DNA of 64,000 nt from Crotalaria pallida (lineage: Eukaryota > Streptophyta > Magnoliopsida > Fabales > Fabaceae), in assembly GCA_037953625.1 (NCBI GenBank), contig CM075651.1, positions 103,913,001-103,977,000 of the forward strand, read 5' to 3'. The translations under genes were made by a program, and so were the position numbers. Below are positions 1-10,588 of the stretch, one piece after another; the first letter of the stretch is position 1, and every line of letters begins with the position of its first letter. The notes beneath the pieces are model-generated. The model had not been told where the DNA came from. It saw only the letters and a program-made list of their open reading frames with translations, and made no database searches.

Positions 1-151
1 GTGTAGAATGGTTAAGAAAGTATTCTAAAGGCTTAGAATGTTCTAGGAATGTGTATTTGTACTTATAATAACCATTAGAATGATCCTAAACATTGCATGG
101 TACCCCAAGGGACGTAGAGGGTGTAGCATGAGTCCTTGGAGATTCTAACAA
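1..151. repeat. Reference type A monomer
   Basis: This is an example of class A. Diagnostic bases are AAG at 17-19, TTCTAG at 41-46, TTTGTACTTATAATAACC from about 56, GCATGGTACC at 95-104 (contains the palindrome GGTACC), GTGTAGC at 121-127 and GATTCT at 141-146. A common subtype (A') has GGAAAGTG and TTAAAATG, for example at 8475 and 11042. Class A is often preceded by a class C monomer and followed by B or D. Confidence 0.9.
105..139. other. Long-range dyad in the conserved block of the monomer (representative copy)
   Basis: CCAAGGGAC at 105-113 faces GTCCTTGG at 132-139 across an 18-nt spacer. The arms pair over 8 bp with one unpaired G. The same arrangement is present in nearly all monomers, and the surrounding stretch (monomer positions 104-140) changes less than the rest, apart from positions 121-124 in the spacer (GTGT, GTCT or GTCA). 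It could form a hairpin in a transcript, a cruciform, or a protein site. No function is shown. Confidence 0.7.
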
Positions 152-172
152 GTGTAGAATGGTTAAGAGAGT

Positions 173-190
173 ATTCTAAAGGCTTAGAAT
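173..190. other. Perfect 7-bp inverted repeat, 4-nt spacer (representative copy)
   Basis: ATTCTAA (173-179) and TTAGAAT (184-190) are exact reverse complements separated by AGGC, at monomer positions 22-39. The dyad is present in most monomers. It is weakened in the AAATGC, AGGCCTAG, CTTATAATGG and AAGTCTTAG subtypes to different degrees, and it is deleted outright in the 121-bp monomer at 26896. It is the tightest dyad in the repeat. Confidence 0.8.
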
Positions 191-508
191 GGTCTAGGAA
201 TGTGTATTACGACTTATAATAACCATTAGAATGATCCTAAACATTGCGTGGTACCCCAAGGGACGTAGAGGGTGTAGCATGAGTCCTTGGAGGTTCTAAC
301 AAGTGTAGAATGGTTACGAAAGTATTCTAAAGGCTTAGAATGTTCTAGGAAAGTGTATTTGTACTTATAATAACCATTAAAATGATCCTAAACATTGCAT
401 GGTACCCCAAGGGACGTAGAGGGTGTAGCATGAGTCCTTGGAGGTTCTAACAAGTGTAGAATGGTTAAGACAGTATTCTAAAGGCTTAGAATGGTCTAGG
501 AATGTGTA

Positions 509-542
509 TTAGGACTTATAAGAACCATTAGAATGATCCTAA
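509..542. other. TTAGGA...TCCTAA inverted repeat (representative copy)
   Basis: TTAGGA at 509-514 and TCCTAA at 537-542 form a 6-bp perfect inverted repeat with a 22-nt spacer (monomer positions 56-61 and 84-89). It is present in most B, C and D monomers. Type A lacks it because the left arm reads TTTGTA. Confidence 0.6.
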
Positions 543-604
543 ACAATGCTTGAGTCCCCAAGGGACGTAGAGGGTCTAGCATGAGTCCTTGGAGGTTCTA
601 ACAA

Positions 605-2869
605 GTGTAGAATGGTTAAGAGAGTATTCTAAAGTCTTAGAATGATCTAGGAATGTGTATTAGGACCTATAAGAACAATTAGAAAGATCCTAAACAATGC
701 TTGAGTCCCCATGGGACGTAGAGGGTGTAGCATGAGTCCTTGGAGGTTCTAAAAAGTGTAGAATGGTTAAGAAAGTATTCTAAAGGCTTAGAATGTTCTA
801 GGAATGTGTATTTGTACTTATAATAACCATTAGAATGATCCTAAACATTGCATGGTACCCCAAGGGACGTAGAGGATGTAGCATGAGTCCTTGGAGATTC
901 TAACAAGTGTAGAATGGTTAAGAGAGTATTCTAAAGGCTTAGAATGGTCTAGGAATGTGTATTAGGACTTATAAGAACCATTAGAAAGATCCTAAACAAT
1001 GCTTGAGTCCCCAAGGGACGTAGAGGGTCTAGCATGAGTCCTTGGAGGTTCTAACAAGTGTAGAATGGTTAAGAGAGTATTCTAAAGGCTTATAATGGTC
1101 TAGGAATGTGTATTAGGACTTATAATAACCATTAGAATGATCCTAAACATTGCATGGTACCCCAAGGGACGTAGAGGGTGTAGCATGAGTCCTTGGAGGT
1201 TCTAACAAGTGTAGAATGGTTAAGAGAGTATTCTAAAGGCCTAGAATGGTCTAGGAATGTGTATTAGGACTTATAAGAACCATTAGAATGATCATAAACA
1301 ATGCTTGAGTCCCCAAGGGACGTAGAGGGTGTAGCATGAGTCCTTGGAGGTTCTAACAAGTGTAGAATGGTTAAGAGAGTATTCTAAAGGCTTAGAATGG
1401 TCTAGGAATGTGTATTAGGACTTATAAGAACCATTAGAATGATCCTAAACAATGCTTGAGTCCCCAAGGGACGTAGAGGGTCTAGCATGAGTCCTTGGAG
1501 GTTCTAACAAGTGTAGAATGGTTAAGAGGGTATTCTAAAGGCTTAGAATGGTCTAGGAATGTGTATTAGGACCAATAAGAACAATTAGAAAGATCCTAAA
1601 CAATGCTTGAGTCCCCAAGGGAGGTAGAGGGTGTAGCATGAGTCCTTGGAGGTTCTAACAAGTGTAGAATGGTTAAGAAAGTATTCTAAAGGCTTAGAAT
1701 GTTCTAGGAAAGTGTATTTGTACTTATAATAACCATTAAAATGATCCTAAACATTGCATGGTACCCCAAGGGACGTAGAGGGTGTAGCATGAGTCCTTGG
1801 GGATTCTAACAAGTGTAGAATGGTTAAGAGAGTATTCTAAAGGCTTAGAATGGTCTAGGAATGTGTATTAGGACTTATAAGAACCATTAGAATGATCCTA
1901 AACAATGCTTGAGTCCCCAAGGGACGTAGAGGGTCTAGCATGAGTCCTTGGAGGTTCTAACAAGTGTAGAATGGTTAAGAGAGTATTCTAAAGGCTTAGA
2001 ATGGTCTAGGAATGTGTATTAGGACCTATAAGAACAATTAGAAAGATCGTAAACAATGCTTGAGTCCCCAAGGGACGTAGAGGGTGTAGCATGAGTCTTT
2101 GGAGGTTCTAACAAGTGTAGAATGGTTAAGAAAGTATTCTAAAGGCTTAGAATGGTCTAGGAATGTGTATTAGGACCAATAAGAACAATTAGAAAGATCC
2201 TAAACAATGCTTGAGTCCCCAAGGGACGTAGAGGGTGTAGCATGAGTCCTTGGAGGTTCTAACAAGTGTAGAATGGTTAAGAGAGTATTCTAAAGGCTTA
2301 GAATGGTCTAGGAATGTGTATTAGGACCTATAATAACAATTAGAAAGATCGTAAACAATGCTTGAGTCCCCAAGGGACGTAGAGGGTGTAGCATGAGTCT
2401 TTCGAGGTTCTAACAAGTGTAGAATGGTTAAGAAAGTATTCTAAAGGCTTAGAATGGTCTAGGAATGTGTATTAGGACCTATAAGAACAATTAGAAAGAT
2501 CGTAAACAATGCTTGAGTCCCCAAGGGACGTAGAGGGTGTAGCATGAGTCTTTGGAGGTTCTAACAAGTGTAGAAAGGTTAAGAAAGTATTCTAAAGGCT
2601 TAGAATGGTCTAGGAATGTGTATTAGGACCTATAAGAACAATTAGAAAGATCCTAAACAATGCTTGAGTCCCCAAGGGACGTAGAGGGTGTAGCATGAGT
2701 CCTTGGAGATTCTAACAAGTGTAGAATGGTTAAGAGAGTATTCTAAAGGCTTAGAATGGTCTAGGAATGTGTATTAGGACTTATGAGAACCATTAGAATG
2801 ATCCTAAACAATGCTTGAGTCCCCAAGGGACGTAGAGGGTCTAGCATGAGTCCTTGGAGGTTCTAACAA
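605..2869. repeat. 15-monomer HOR, copy 1 (2265 bp)
   Basis: This unit is duplicated in tandem at 2870. Private markers shared at an exact 2265-bp offset include CCCCATGGG and GTTCTAAAAAG (first monomer), GAGGATGTAGC (second), CTTATAATGG (1058), GATCATAAAC (1209), GAGGGTATTC (1511), GTCTTTCGAGG (about 2400), GTGTAGAAAGG (2568) and CTTATGAGAACC (2719). The markers stop matching beyond the unit. Confidence 0.93.
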
Positions 2870-5133
2870 GTGTAGAATGGTTAAGAGAGTATTCTAAAGT
2901 CTTAGAATGATCTAGGAATGTGTATTAGGACCTTTAAGAACAATTAGAAAGATCCTAAACAATGCTTGAGTCCCCATGGGACGTAGAGGGTGTAGCATGA
3001 GTCCTTGGAGGTTCTAAAAAGTGTAGAATGGTTAAGAAAGTATTCTAAAGGCTTAGAATGTTCTAGGAATGTGTATTTGTACTTATAATAACCATTAGAA
3101 TGATCCTAAACATTGCATGGTACCCCAAGGGACGTAGAGGATGTAGCATGAGTCCTTGGAGATTCTAACAAGTGTAGAATGGTTAAGAGAGTATTCTAAA
3201 GGCTTAGAATGGTCTAGGAATGTGTATTAGGACTTATAAGAACCATTAGAAAGATCCTAAACAATGCTTGAGTCCCCAAGGGACGTAGAGGGTCTAGCAT
3301 GAGTCCTTGGAGGTTCTAACAAGTGTAGAATGGTTAAGAGAGTATTCTAAAGGCTTATAATGGTCTAGGAATGTGTATTAGGACTTATAATAACCATTAG
3401 AATGATCCTAAACATTGCATGGTACCCCAAGGGACGTAGAGGGTGTAGCATGAGTCCTTGGAGGTTCTAACAAGTGTAGAATGGTTAAGAGAGTATTCTA
3501 AAGGCCTAGAATGGTCTAGGAATGTGTATTAGGACTTATAAGAACCATTAGAATGATCATAAACAATGCTTGAGTCCCCAAGGGACGTAGAGGGTGTAGC
3601 ATGAGTCCTTGGAGGTTCTAACAAGTGTAGAATGGTTAAGAGAGTATTCTAAAGGCTTAGAATGGTCTAGGAATGTGTATTAGGACTTATAAGAACCATT
3701 AGAATGATCCTAAACAATGCTTGAGTCCCCAAGGGACGTAGAGGGTCTAGCATGAGTCCTTGGAGGTTCTAACAAGTGTAGAATGGTTAAGAGGGTATTC
3801 TAAAGGCTTAGAATGGTCTAGGAATGTGTATTAGGACCAATAAGAACAATTAGAAAGATCCTAAACAATGCTTGAGTCCCCAAGGGACGTAGAGGGTGTA
3901 GCATGAGTCCTTGGAGGTTCTAACAAGTGTAGAATGGTTAAGAAAGTATTCTAAAGGCTTAGAATGTTCTAGGAAAGTGTATTTGTACTTATAATAACCA
4001 TTAAAATGATCCTAAACATTGCATGGTACCCCAAGGGACGTAGAGGGTGTAGCATGAGTCCTTGGAGATTCTAACAAGTGTAGAATGGTTAAGAGAGTAT
4101 TCTAAAGGCTTAGAATGGTCTAGGAATGTGTATTAGGACTTATAAGAACCATTAGAATGATCCTAAACAATGCTTGAGTCCCCAAGGGACGTAGAGGGTC
4201 TAGCATGAGTCCTTGGAGGTTCTAACAAGTGTAGAATGGTTAAGAGAGTATTCTAAAGGCTTAGAATGGTCTAGGAATGTGTATTAGGACCTATAAGAAC
4301 AATTAGAAAGATCGTAAACAATGCTTGAGTCCCCAAGGGACGTAGAGGGTGTAGCATGAGTCTTTGGAGGTTCTAACAAGTGTAGAATGGTTAAGAAAGT
4401 ATTCTAAAGGCTTAGAATGGTCTAGGAATGTGTATTAGGACCAATAAGAACAATTAGAAAGATCCTAAACAATGCTTGAGTCCCCAAGGGACGTAGAGGG
4501 TGTAGCATGAGTCCTTGGAGGTTCTAACAAGTGTAGATTGGTTAAGACAGTATTCTAAAGGCTTAGAATGGTCTAGGAATGTGTATTAGGACCTATAATA
4601 ACAATTAGAAAGATCGAAAACAATGCTTGAGTCCCCAAGGGACGTAGAGGGTGTAGCATGAGTCTTTCGAGGTTCTAACAAGTGTAGAATGGTTAAGAAA
4701 GTATTCTAAAGGCTTAGAATGGTCTAGGAATGTGTATTAGGACCTATAAGAACAATTAGAAAGATCGTAAACAATGCTTGAGTCCCCAAGGGACGTAGAG
4801 GGTGTAGCATGAGTCTTTGGAGGTTCTAACAAGTGTAGAAAGGTTAAGAAAGTATTCTAAAGGCTTAGAATGGTCTAGGAATGTGTATTAGGACCTATAA
4901 GAACAATTAGAAAGATCCTAAACAATGCTTGAGTCCCCAAGGGACGTAGAGGGTGTAGCATGAGTCCTTGGAGATTCTAACAAGTGTAGAATGGTTAAGA
5001 GAGTATTCTAAAGGCTTAGAATGGTCTAGGAATGTGTATTAGGACTTATGAGAACCATTAGAATGATCCTAAACAATGCTTGAGTCCCCAAGGGACGTAG
5101 AGGGTCTAGCATGAGTCCTTGAGGTTCTAACAA
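2870..5133. repeat. 15-monomer HOR, copy 2 (2264 bp)
   Basis: This is the second copy of the unit starting at 605. It differs by scattered substitutions, such as GGAGATTCT for GGGGATTCT at the end of the 3927 monomer, GTAGATTGG at 4531, and a 1-bp loss (CCTTGAGG) in the last monomer at 4984. The close match across 15 monomers indicates a recent duplication. Confidence 0.93.
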
Positions 5134-6964
5134 GTGTAGAATGGTTAAGAGAGTATTCCAAAGGCTTAGAATGGTCTAGGAATGTGTATTAGGACTTATA
5201 AGAACCATTAGAATGATCCTAAACAATGCTTGAGTCCCCAAGGGACGTAGAGGGTCTAGCATGAGTCCTTGGAGGTTCTAACAAGTGTAGAATGGTTAAG
5301 AGAGTATTCTAAAGGCTTAGAATGGTCTAGGAATGTGTATTAGGACCAATAAGAACAATTAGAAAGATCCTAAACAATGCTTGAGTCCCCAAGGGACGTA
5401 GAGGGTGTAGCACGAGTCCTTGGAGGTTCTAACAAGTGTAGAATGGTTAAGAAAGTATTCTAAAGGCTTAGAATGTTCTAGGAAAGTGTATTTGTACTTA
5501 TAATAACCATTAAAATGATCCTAAACATTGCATGGTACCCCAAGGGACGTAGAGGGTGTAGCATGAGTCCTTGGAGATTCTAACAAGTGTAGAATGGTTA
5601 AGAGAGTAATCTAAAGGCTTAGAATGGTCTAGGAATGTGTATTAGGACTTATAAGAACCATTAGAATGATCCTAAACAATGCTTGAGTCCCCATGGGATG
5701 TAGAGGGTCAAGCATGAGTCCTTGGAGGTTCTAACAAGTGTAGAATGGTTAAGAGAGTATTCTAAAGGCTTAGAATGGTCTAGGAATGTGTATTAGGACT
5801 TATAAGAAACATTAGAATGATCCTAAAGAATGCTTGAGTCCCCAAGGGACGTAGAGGGTCAAGCATGAGTCCTTGGAGGTTCTAACAAGTGTAGAATGGT
5901 TAAGAGAGTATTCTAAAGGCTTAGAATGGTCTAGGAATGTGTATTAGGACCTATAAGAACAATTAGAAAGATCCTAAACAATGCTTGAGTCCCCAAGGGA
6001 CGTAGAGGGTGTAGCATGAGTCCTTGGAGGTTCTAACAAGTGTAGAATGGTTAAGAAAGTATTCTAAAGGCTTAGAATGTTCTAGGAATGTGTATTTGTA
6101 CTTATAATAACCATTTGTACTTATAATAACCATTAGAATGATGCTAAACATTGCATGGTACCCCAAGGGACGTAGAGGGTGTAGCATGAGTCCTTGGAGA
6201 TTTTAACAAGTGTAGAATGGTTAAGAGAGTATTCTAAAGGCTTAGAATGGTCTAGGAATGTGTATTAGGACCTATAAGAACAATTAGAAAGATCCTAAAC
6301 AATGCTTGAGTCCCCAAGGGACGTAGAGGGTGTAGCACGAGTCCTTGGAGGTTCTAACAAGTGTAGAATGGTTAAGAAAGTATTCTAAAGGCTTAGAATG
6401 TTCTAGGAATGTGTATTTGTACTTATAATAACCATTAGAATGATCCTAAACATTGCATGGTACCCCAAGGGACGTAGAGGGTGTAGCATGAGTCCTTGGA
6501 GATTCTAACAAGTGTAGAATGGTTAAGAGAGTATTCTAAAGGCTTACAATGGTCTAGGAATGTGTATTAGGACTTATGAGAACCATTAGAATGATCCTAA
6601 ACAATGCTTGAGTCCCCAAGGGACGTAGAGGGTCAAGCATGAGTCCTTGGAGGTTCTAACAAGTGTAGAATGGTTAAGAGAGTATTCTAAAGGCTTAGAA
6701 TGGTCTAGGAATGTGTATTAGGACTTATAAGAAACATTAGAATGATCCTAAAGAATGCTTGAGTCCCCAAGGGACGTAGAGGGTCAAGCATGAGTCCTTG
6801 GAGGTTCTAACAAGTGTAGAATGGTTAAGAGAGTATTCTAAAGGCTTAGAATGGTCTAGGAATGTGTATTAGGACCTATAAGAACAATTAGAAAGATCCT
6901 AAACAATGCTTGAGTCCCCAAGGGACGTAGAGGGTGTAGCATGAGTCCTTGGAGGTTCTAACAA
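5134..6964. repeat. Twelve monomers with a 6-monomer duplication
   Basis: The run at 5587 (GTCAAGC monomer, AAGAAACATT monomer with AAAGAATGC, C, A) recurs from 6512 at an offset of 925 bp, which is six monomers plus the 19-bp insertion in the 6040 monomer. CCTTGGA context variants such as GCACGAGTCC occur at 5285 and 6210. The block contains the longest monomer of the window. Confidence 0.8.
6040..6209. repeat. 170-bp type A monomer with internal 19-bp tandem duplication
   Basis: A 19-bp segment beginning TTTGTACTT and ending AACCA occurs twice in a row, at 6095-6113 and 6114-6132. The rest of the monomer is type A, with GATGCTAAAC and GATTTTAAC as private changes. The insertion looks like replication slippage. 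It is the only monomer of this length in the window, so it has not spread. Confidence 0.95.
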
Positions 6965-9682
6965 GTGTAGAATGGTTAAGAAAGTATTCTAAAGGCTTAG
7001 AATGTTCTAGGAATGTGTATTTGTACTTATAATAACCATTAGAATGATATTAAACATTGCATGGTACCCCAAGGGACGTAGAGGGTGTAGCATGAGTCCT
7101 TGGAGATTCTAACAAGTGTAGAATGGTTAAGAGAGTATTCTAAAGGCTTAGAATGGTCTAGGAATGTGTATTAGGACTTATAATAACCATTAGAATGATC
7201 CTAAACATTGCGTGGTACCCCAAGGGACGTAGAGGGTGTAGCATGAGTCCTTGGAGGTTCTAACAAGTGTAGAATGGTTAAGACAGTATTCTAAAGGCTT
7301 AGAATGGTCTAGGAATGTGTATTAGGACTTATAAGAACCATTAGAATGATCCTAAACAATGCTTGAGTCCCCAAGGGACGTAGAGGGTCTAGCATGAGTC
7401 CTTGGAGGTTCTAACAAGTGTAGAATGGTTAAGAGAGTATTCTAAAGGCTTAGAATGGTCTAGGAATGTGTATTAGGACCAATAAGAACAATTAGAAAGA
7501 TCCTAAACAATGCTTGAGTCCCCAAGGGACGTAGAGGGTCAAGCATGAGTCCTTGGAGGTTCTAACAAGTGTAGAATGGTTAAGAGAGTATTCTAAAGGC
7601 TTTGAATGGTCTAGGAATGTGTATTAGGACTTATAAGAAACATTAGAATGATCCTAAACAATGCTTGAGTCCCCAAGGGACGTAGAGGGTCAAGCATGAG
7701 TCCTTGGAGGTTCTAACAAGTGTAGAATGGTTAAGAGAGTATTCTAAAGGCTTAGAATGGTCTAGGAATGTGTATTAGGACCTATAAGAACAATTAGAAA
7801 GATCCTAAACAATGCTTGAGTCCCCAAGGGACGTAGAGGGTGTAGCATGAGTCCTTGGAGGTTCTAACAAGTGTAGAATGGTTAAGAAAGTATTCTAAAG
7901 GCTTAGAATGTTCTAGGAATGTGTATTTGTACTTATAATAACCATTAGAATGATATTAAACATTGCATGGTACCCCAAGGGACGTAGAGGGTGTAGCATG
8001 AGTCCTTGGAGATTCTAACAAGTGAAGAATGGTTAAGAGAGTATTCTAAAGGCTTAGAATGGTCTAGGAATGTGTATTAGGACTTATAATAACCATTAGA
8101 ATGATCCTAAACATTGCGTGGTACCCCAAGGGACGTAGAGGGTGTAGCATGAGTCCTTGGAGGTTCTAACAAGTGTAGAATGGTTAAGACAGTATTCTAA
8201 AGGCTTAGAATGGTCTAGGAATGTGTATTAGGACTTATAAGAACCATTAGAATGATCCTAAACAATGCTTGAGTCCCCAAGGGACGTAGAGGGTCTAGCA
8301 TGAGTCCTTGGAGGTTCTAACAAGTGTAGAATGGTTAAGAGAGTATTCTAAAGGCTTAGAATGGTCTAGGAATGTGTATTAGGACCAATAAGAACAATTA
8401 GAAAGATCCTAAACAATGCTTGAGTCCCCAAGGGACGTAGAGGGTGTAGCATGAGTCCTTGGAGGTTCTAACAAGTGTAGAATGGTTAAGAAAGTATTCT
8501 AAAGGCTTAGAATGTTCTAGGAAAGTGTATTTGTACTTATAATAACCATTAAAATGATCCTAAACATTGCATGGTACCCCAAGGGACGTAGAGGGTGTAG
8601 CATGAGTCCTTGGAGATTCTAACAAGTGTAGAATGGTTAAGAGAGTATTCTAAAGGCTTAGAATGGTCTAGGAATGTGTATTAGGACTTATAAGAACCAT
8701 TAGAATGATCCTAAACAATGCTTGAGTCCCCAAGGGATGTAGAGGGTCTAGCATGAGTCCTTGGAGGTTCTAACAAGTGTAGAATGGTTAAGAGAGTATT
8801 CTAAAGGCTGAGAATGGTCTAGGAATGTGTATTAGGACTTATAAGAAACATTAGAATGATCCTAAACAATGCTTGAGTCCCCAAGGGACGTAGAGGGTCA
8901 AGCATGAGTCCTTGGAGGTTCTAACAAGTGTAGAATGGTTAAGAGAGTATTCTAAAGGCTTAGAATGGTCTAGGAATGTGTATTAGGACCTATAAGAACA
9001 ATTAGAAAGATCCTAAACAATGCTTGAGTCCCCAAGGGACGTAGAGGGTGTAGCATGAGTCCTTGGAGGTTCTAACAAGTGTAGAATGGTTAAGAAAGTA
9101 TTCTAAAGGCTTAGAATGTTCTAGGAAAGTGTATTTGTACTTATAATAACCATTAAAATGATCCTAAACATTGCATGGTACCCCAAGGGACGTAGAGGGT
9201 GTAGCATGAGTCCTTGGAGATTCTAACAAGTGTAGAATGGTTAAGAGAGTATTCTAAATGCTTAGAATGGTCTAGGAATGTGTATTAGGACTTATAAGAA
9301 CCATTAGAAAGATCCTAAACAATGCTTGAGTCCCCAAGGGACGTAGAGGGTCTAGCATGAGTCCTTGGAGGTTCTAACAAGTGTAGAATGGTTAAGAGAG
9401 TATTCTAAAGGCTTAGAGTGGTGTAGGAATGTGTATTAGGACTTATAAGAAACATTAGAATGATCCTAAAGAATGCTTGAGTCCCCAAGGGACGTAGAGG
9501 GTCAAGCATGAGTCCTTGGAGGTTCTAACAAGTGTAGAATGGTTAAGAGAGTATTCTAAAGGCTTAGAATGGTCTAGGAATGTGTATTAGGACCTATAAG
9601 AACAATTAGAAAGATCCTAAACAATGCTTGAGTCCCCAAGGGACGTAGAGGGTGTAGCATGAGTCATTGGAGGTTCTAACAA
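6965..9682. repeat. 18-monomer HOR, copy 1 (2718 bp)
   Basis: The order is A (GATATTAAAC), D, CAG-B, C with CCAATAAG, an AAGAAACATT monomer with GCTTTGAATGG, C, then a near repeat of A, D, CAG-B, C, followed by A', B with GGGATGTAG, AAGAAACATT, C, A', an AAATGC monomer, AAGAAACATT and C. A 6-monomer period is visible inside (6965 and 7871 both start A-D-CAG-C). The order recurs from 9683. Confidence 0.85.
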
Positions 9683-9833
9683 GTGTAGAATGGTTAAGAA
9701 AGTATTCTAAAGGCTTAGAATGTTCTAGGAATGTGTATTTGTACTTATAATAACCATTAGAATGATCCTAAACATTGCATGGTACCCCAAGGGACGTAGA
9801 GGGTGTAGCATGAGTCCTTGGAGATTCTAACAA

Positions 9834-9984
9834 GTGTAGAATGGTTAAGAGAGTATTCTAAAGGCTTAGAATGGTCTAGGAATGTGTATTAGGACTTATA
9901 ATAACCATTAGAATGATCCTAAACATTGCGTGGTACCCCAAGGGACGTAGAGGGTGTAGCATGAGTCCTTGGAGGTTCTAACAA
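9834..9984. repeat. Reference type D monomer (mosaic of A- and B-like halves)
   Basis: The first 60 bases are B-like (GAG, GGTCTAG, TTAGGACTT). From about position 66 it is A-like: ATAATAACC, the CATTGCGTGGTACC module and GTGTAGC. The end is GGTTCT. A subtype has CTTATAATGG at 32-41 and CATTGCATGG (e.g. 17384). The mosaic pattern suggests that this class arose by recombination between A and B monomers and then spread. That origin is inference. Confidence 0.85.
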
Positions 9985-10437
9985 GTGTAGAATGGTTAAG
10001 ACAGTATTCTAAAGGCTTAGAATGGTCTAGGAATGTGTATTAGGACTTATAAGAACCATTAGAATGATCCTAAACAATGCTTGAGTCCCCAAGGGACGTA
10101 GAGGGTCAAGCATGAGTCCTTGGAGGTTCTAACAAGTGTAGAATGGTTAAGAGAGTATTCTAAAGGCTTAGAATGGTCTAGGAATGTGTATTAGGACCAA
10201 TAAGAACAATTAGAAAGATCCTAAACAATGCTTGAGTCCCCAAGGGACGTAGAGGGTCAAGGATGAGTCCTTGGAGGTTCTAACAAGTGTAGAATGGTTA
10301 AGAGAGTATTCTAAAGGCTTTGAATGGTCTAGGAATGTGTATTAGGACTTATAAGAAACATTAGAATGATCCTAAACAATGCTTGAGTCCCCAAGGGACG
10401 TAGAGGGTCAAGCATGAGTCCTTGGAGGTTCTAACAA

Positions 10438-10588
10438 GTGTAGAATGGTTAAGAGAGTATTCTAAAGGCTTAGAATGGTCTAGGAATGTGTATTAGGACC
10501 TATAAGAACAATTAGAAAGATCCTAAACAATGCTTGAGTCCCCAAGGGACGTAGAGGGTCAAGCATGAGTCCTTGGAGATTCTAACAA
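10438..10588. repeat. Chimeric C/A monomer at an HOR deletion point
   Basis: The 5' part is class C (GGACCTATAAGAACAATT, AGAAAG, CTTGAGTCC), but the end is GATTCT, which is typical of class A. In the sister copy, the separate C (7720) and A (7871) monomers stand at this place. The simplest reading is a one-monomer deletion by exchange within the 3' third of the monomer. The GTCAAGC site is not explained by this and may be a conversion. Confidence 0.65.

Larger units (their letters stand above)
1..604. repeat. Leading four monomers, A-D-A'-B order
   Basis: These are four regular 151-bp monomers: A at 1, D at 152 (with TTACGACTT), A' at 303 (GTTACGAAAG, GGAAAGTG, TTAAAATG) and a B with CAG at 17-19 at 454. 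The A-D-CAG order recurs at 6965, 9683 and elsewhere. This stretch is upstream of the first clear HOR duplication. Confidence 0.8.

Noticed and set aside
35..52. Heat-shock element in GAATGTTCTAGGAATG of type A monomers
   Set aside because: The GAA and TTC units are out of the required 5-bp phase (the third unit is shifted by one base), so it does not fit the consensus.
57..62. Insect-type telomere repeat TTAGG within TTAGGACTT
   Set aside because: It occurs once per monomer and never in tandem, so it is chance similarity.
60..75. TATA-like promoter at CTTATAATAACC
   Set aside because: AT-rich hexamers are expected here, and no linked initiator or transcript structure is visible. Satellite transcription is possible but not supported by this motif alone.
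5963..6187. Open reading frame of 74 codons on the minus strand, with relatives at 10965-11192, 41274-41480 and 42332-42538
   Set aside because: All four lie across the same C-A monomer junction and are the satellite read in a frame that happens to lack stops. Indels at 6040, 41351 and 42409 alter the frames by chance, and there is no domain, signal or codon constraint. They are not genes.
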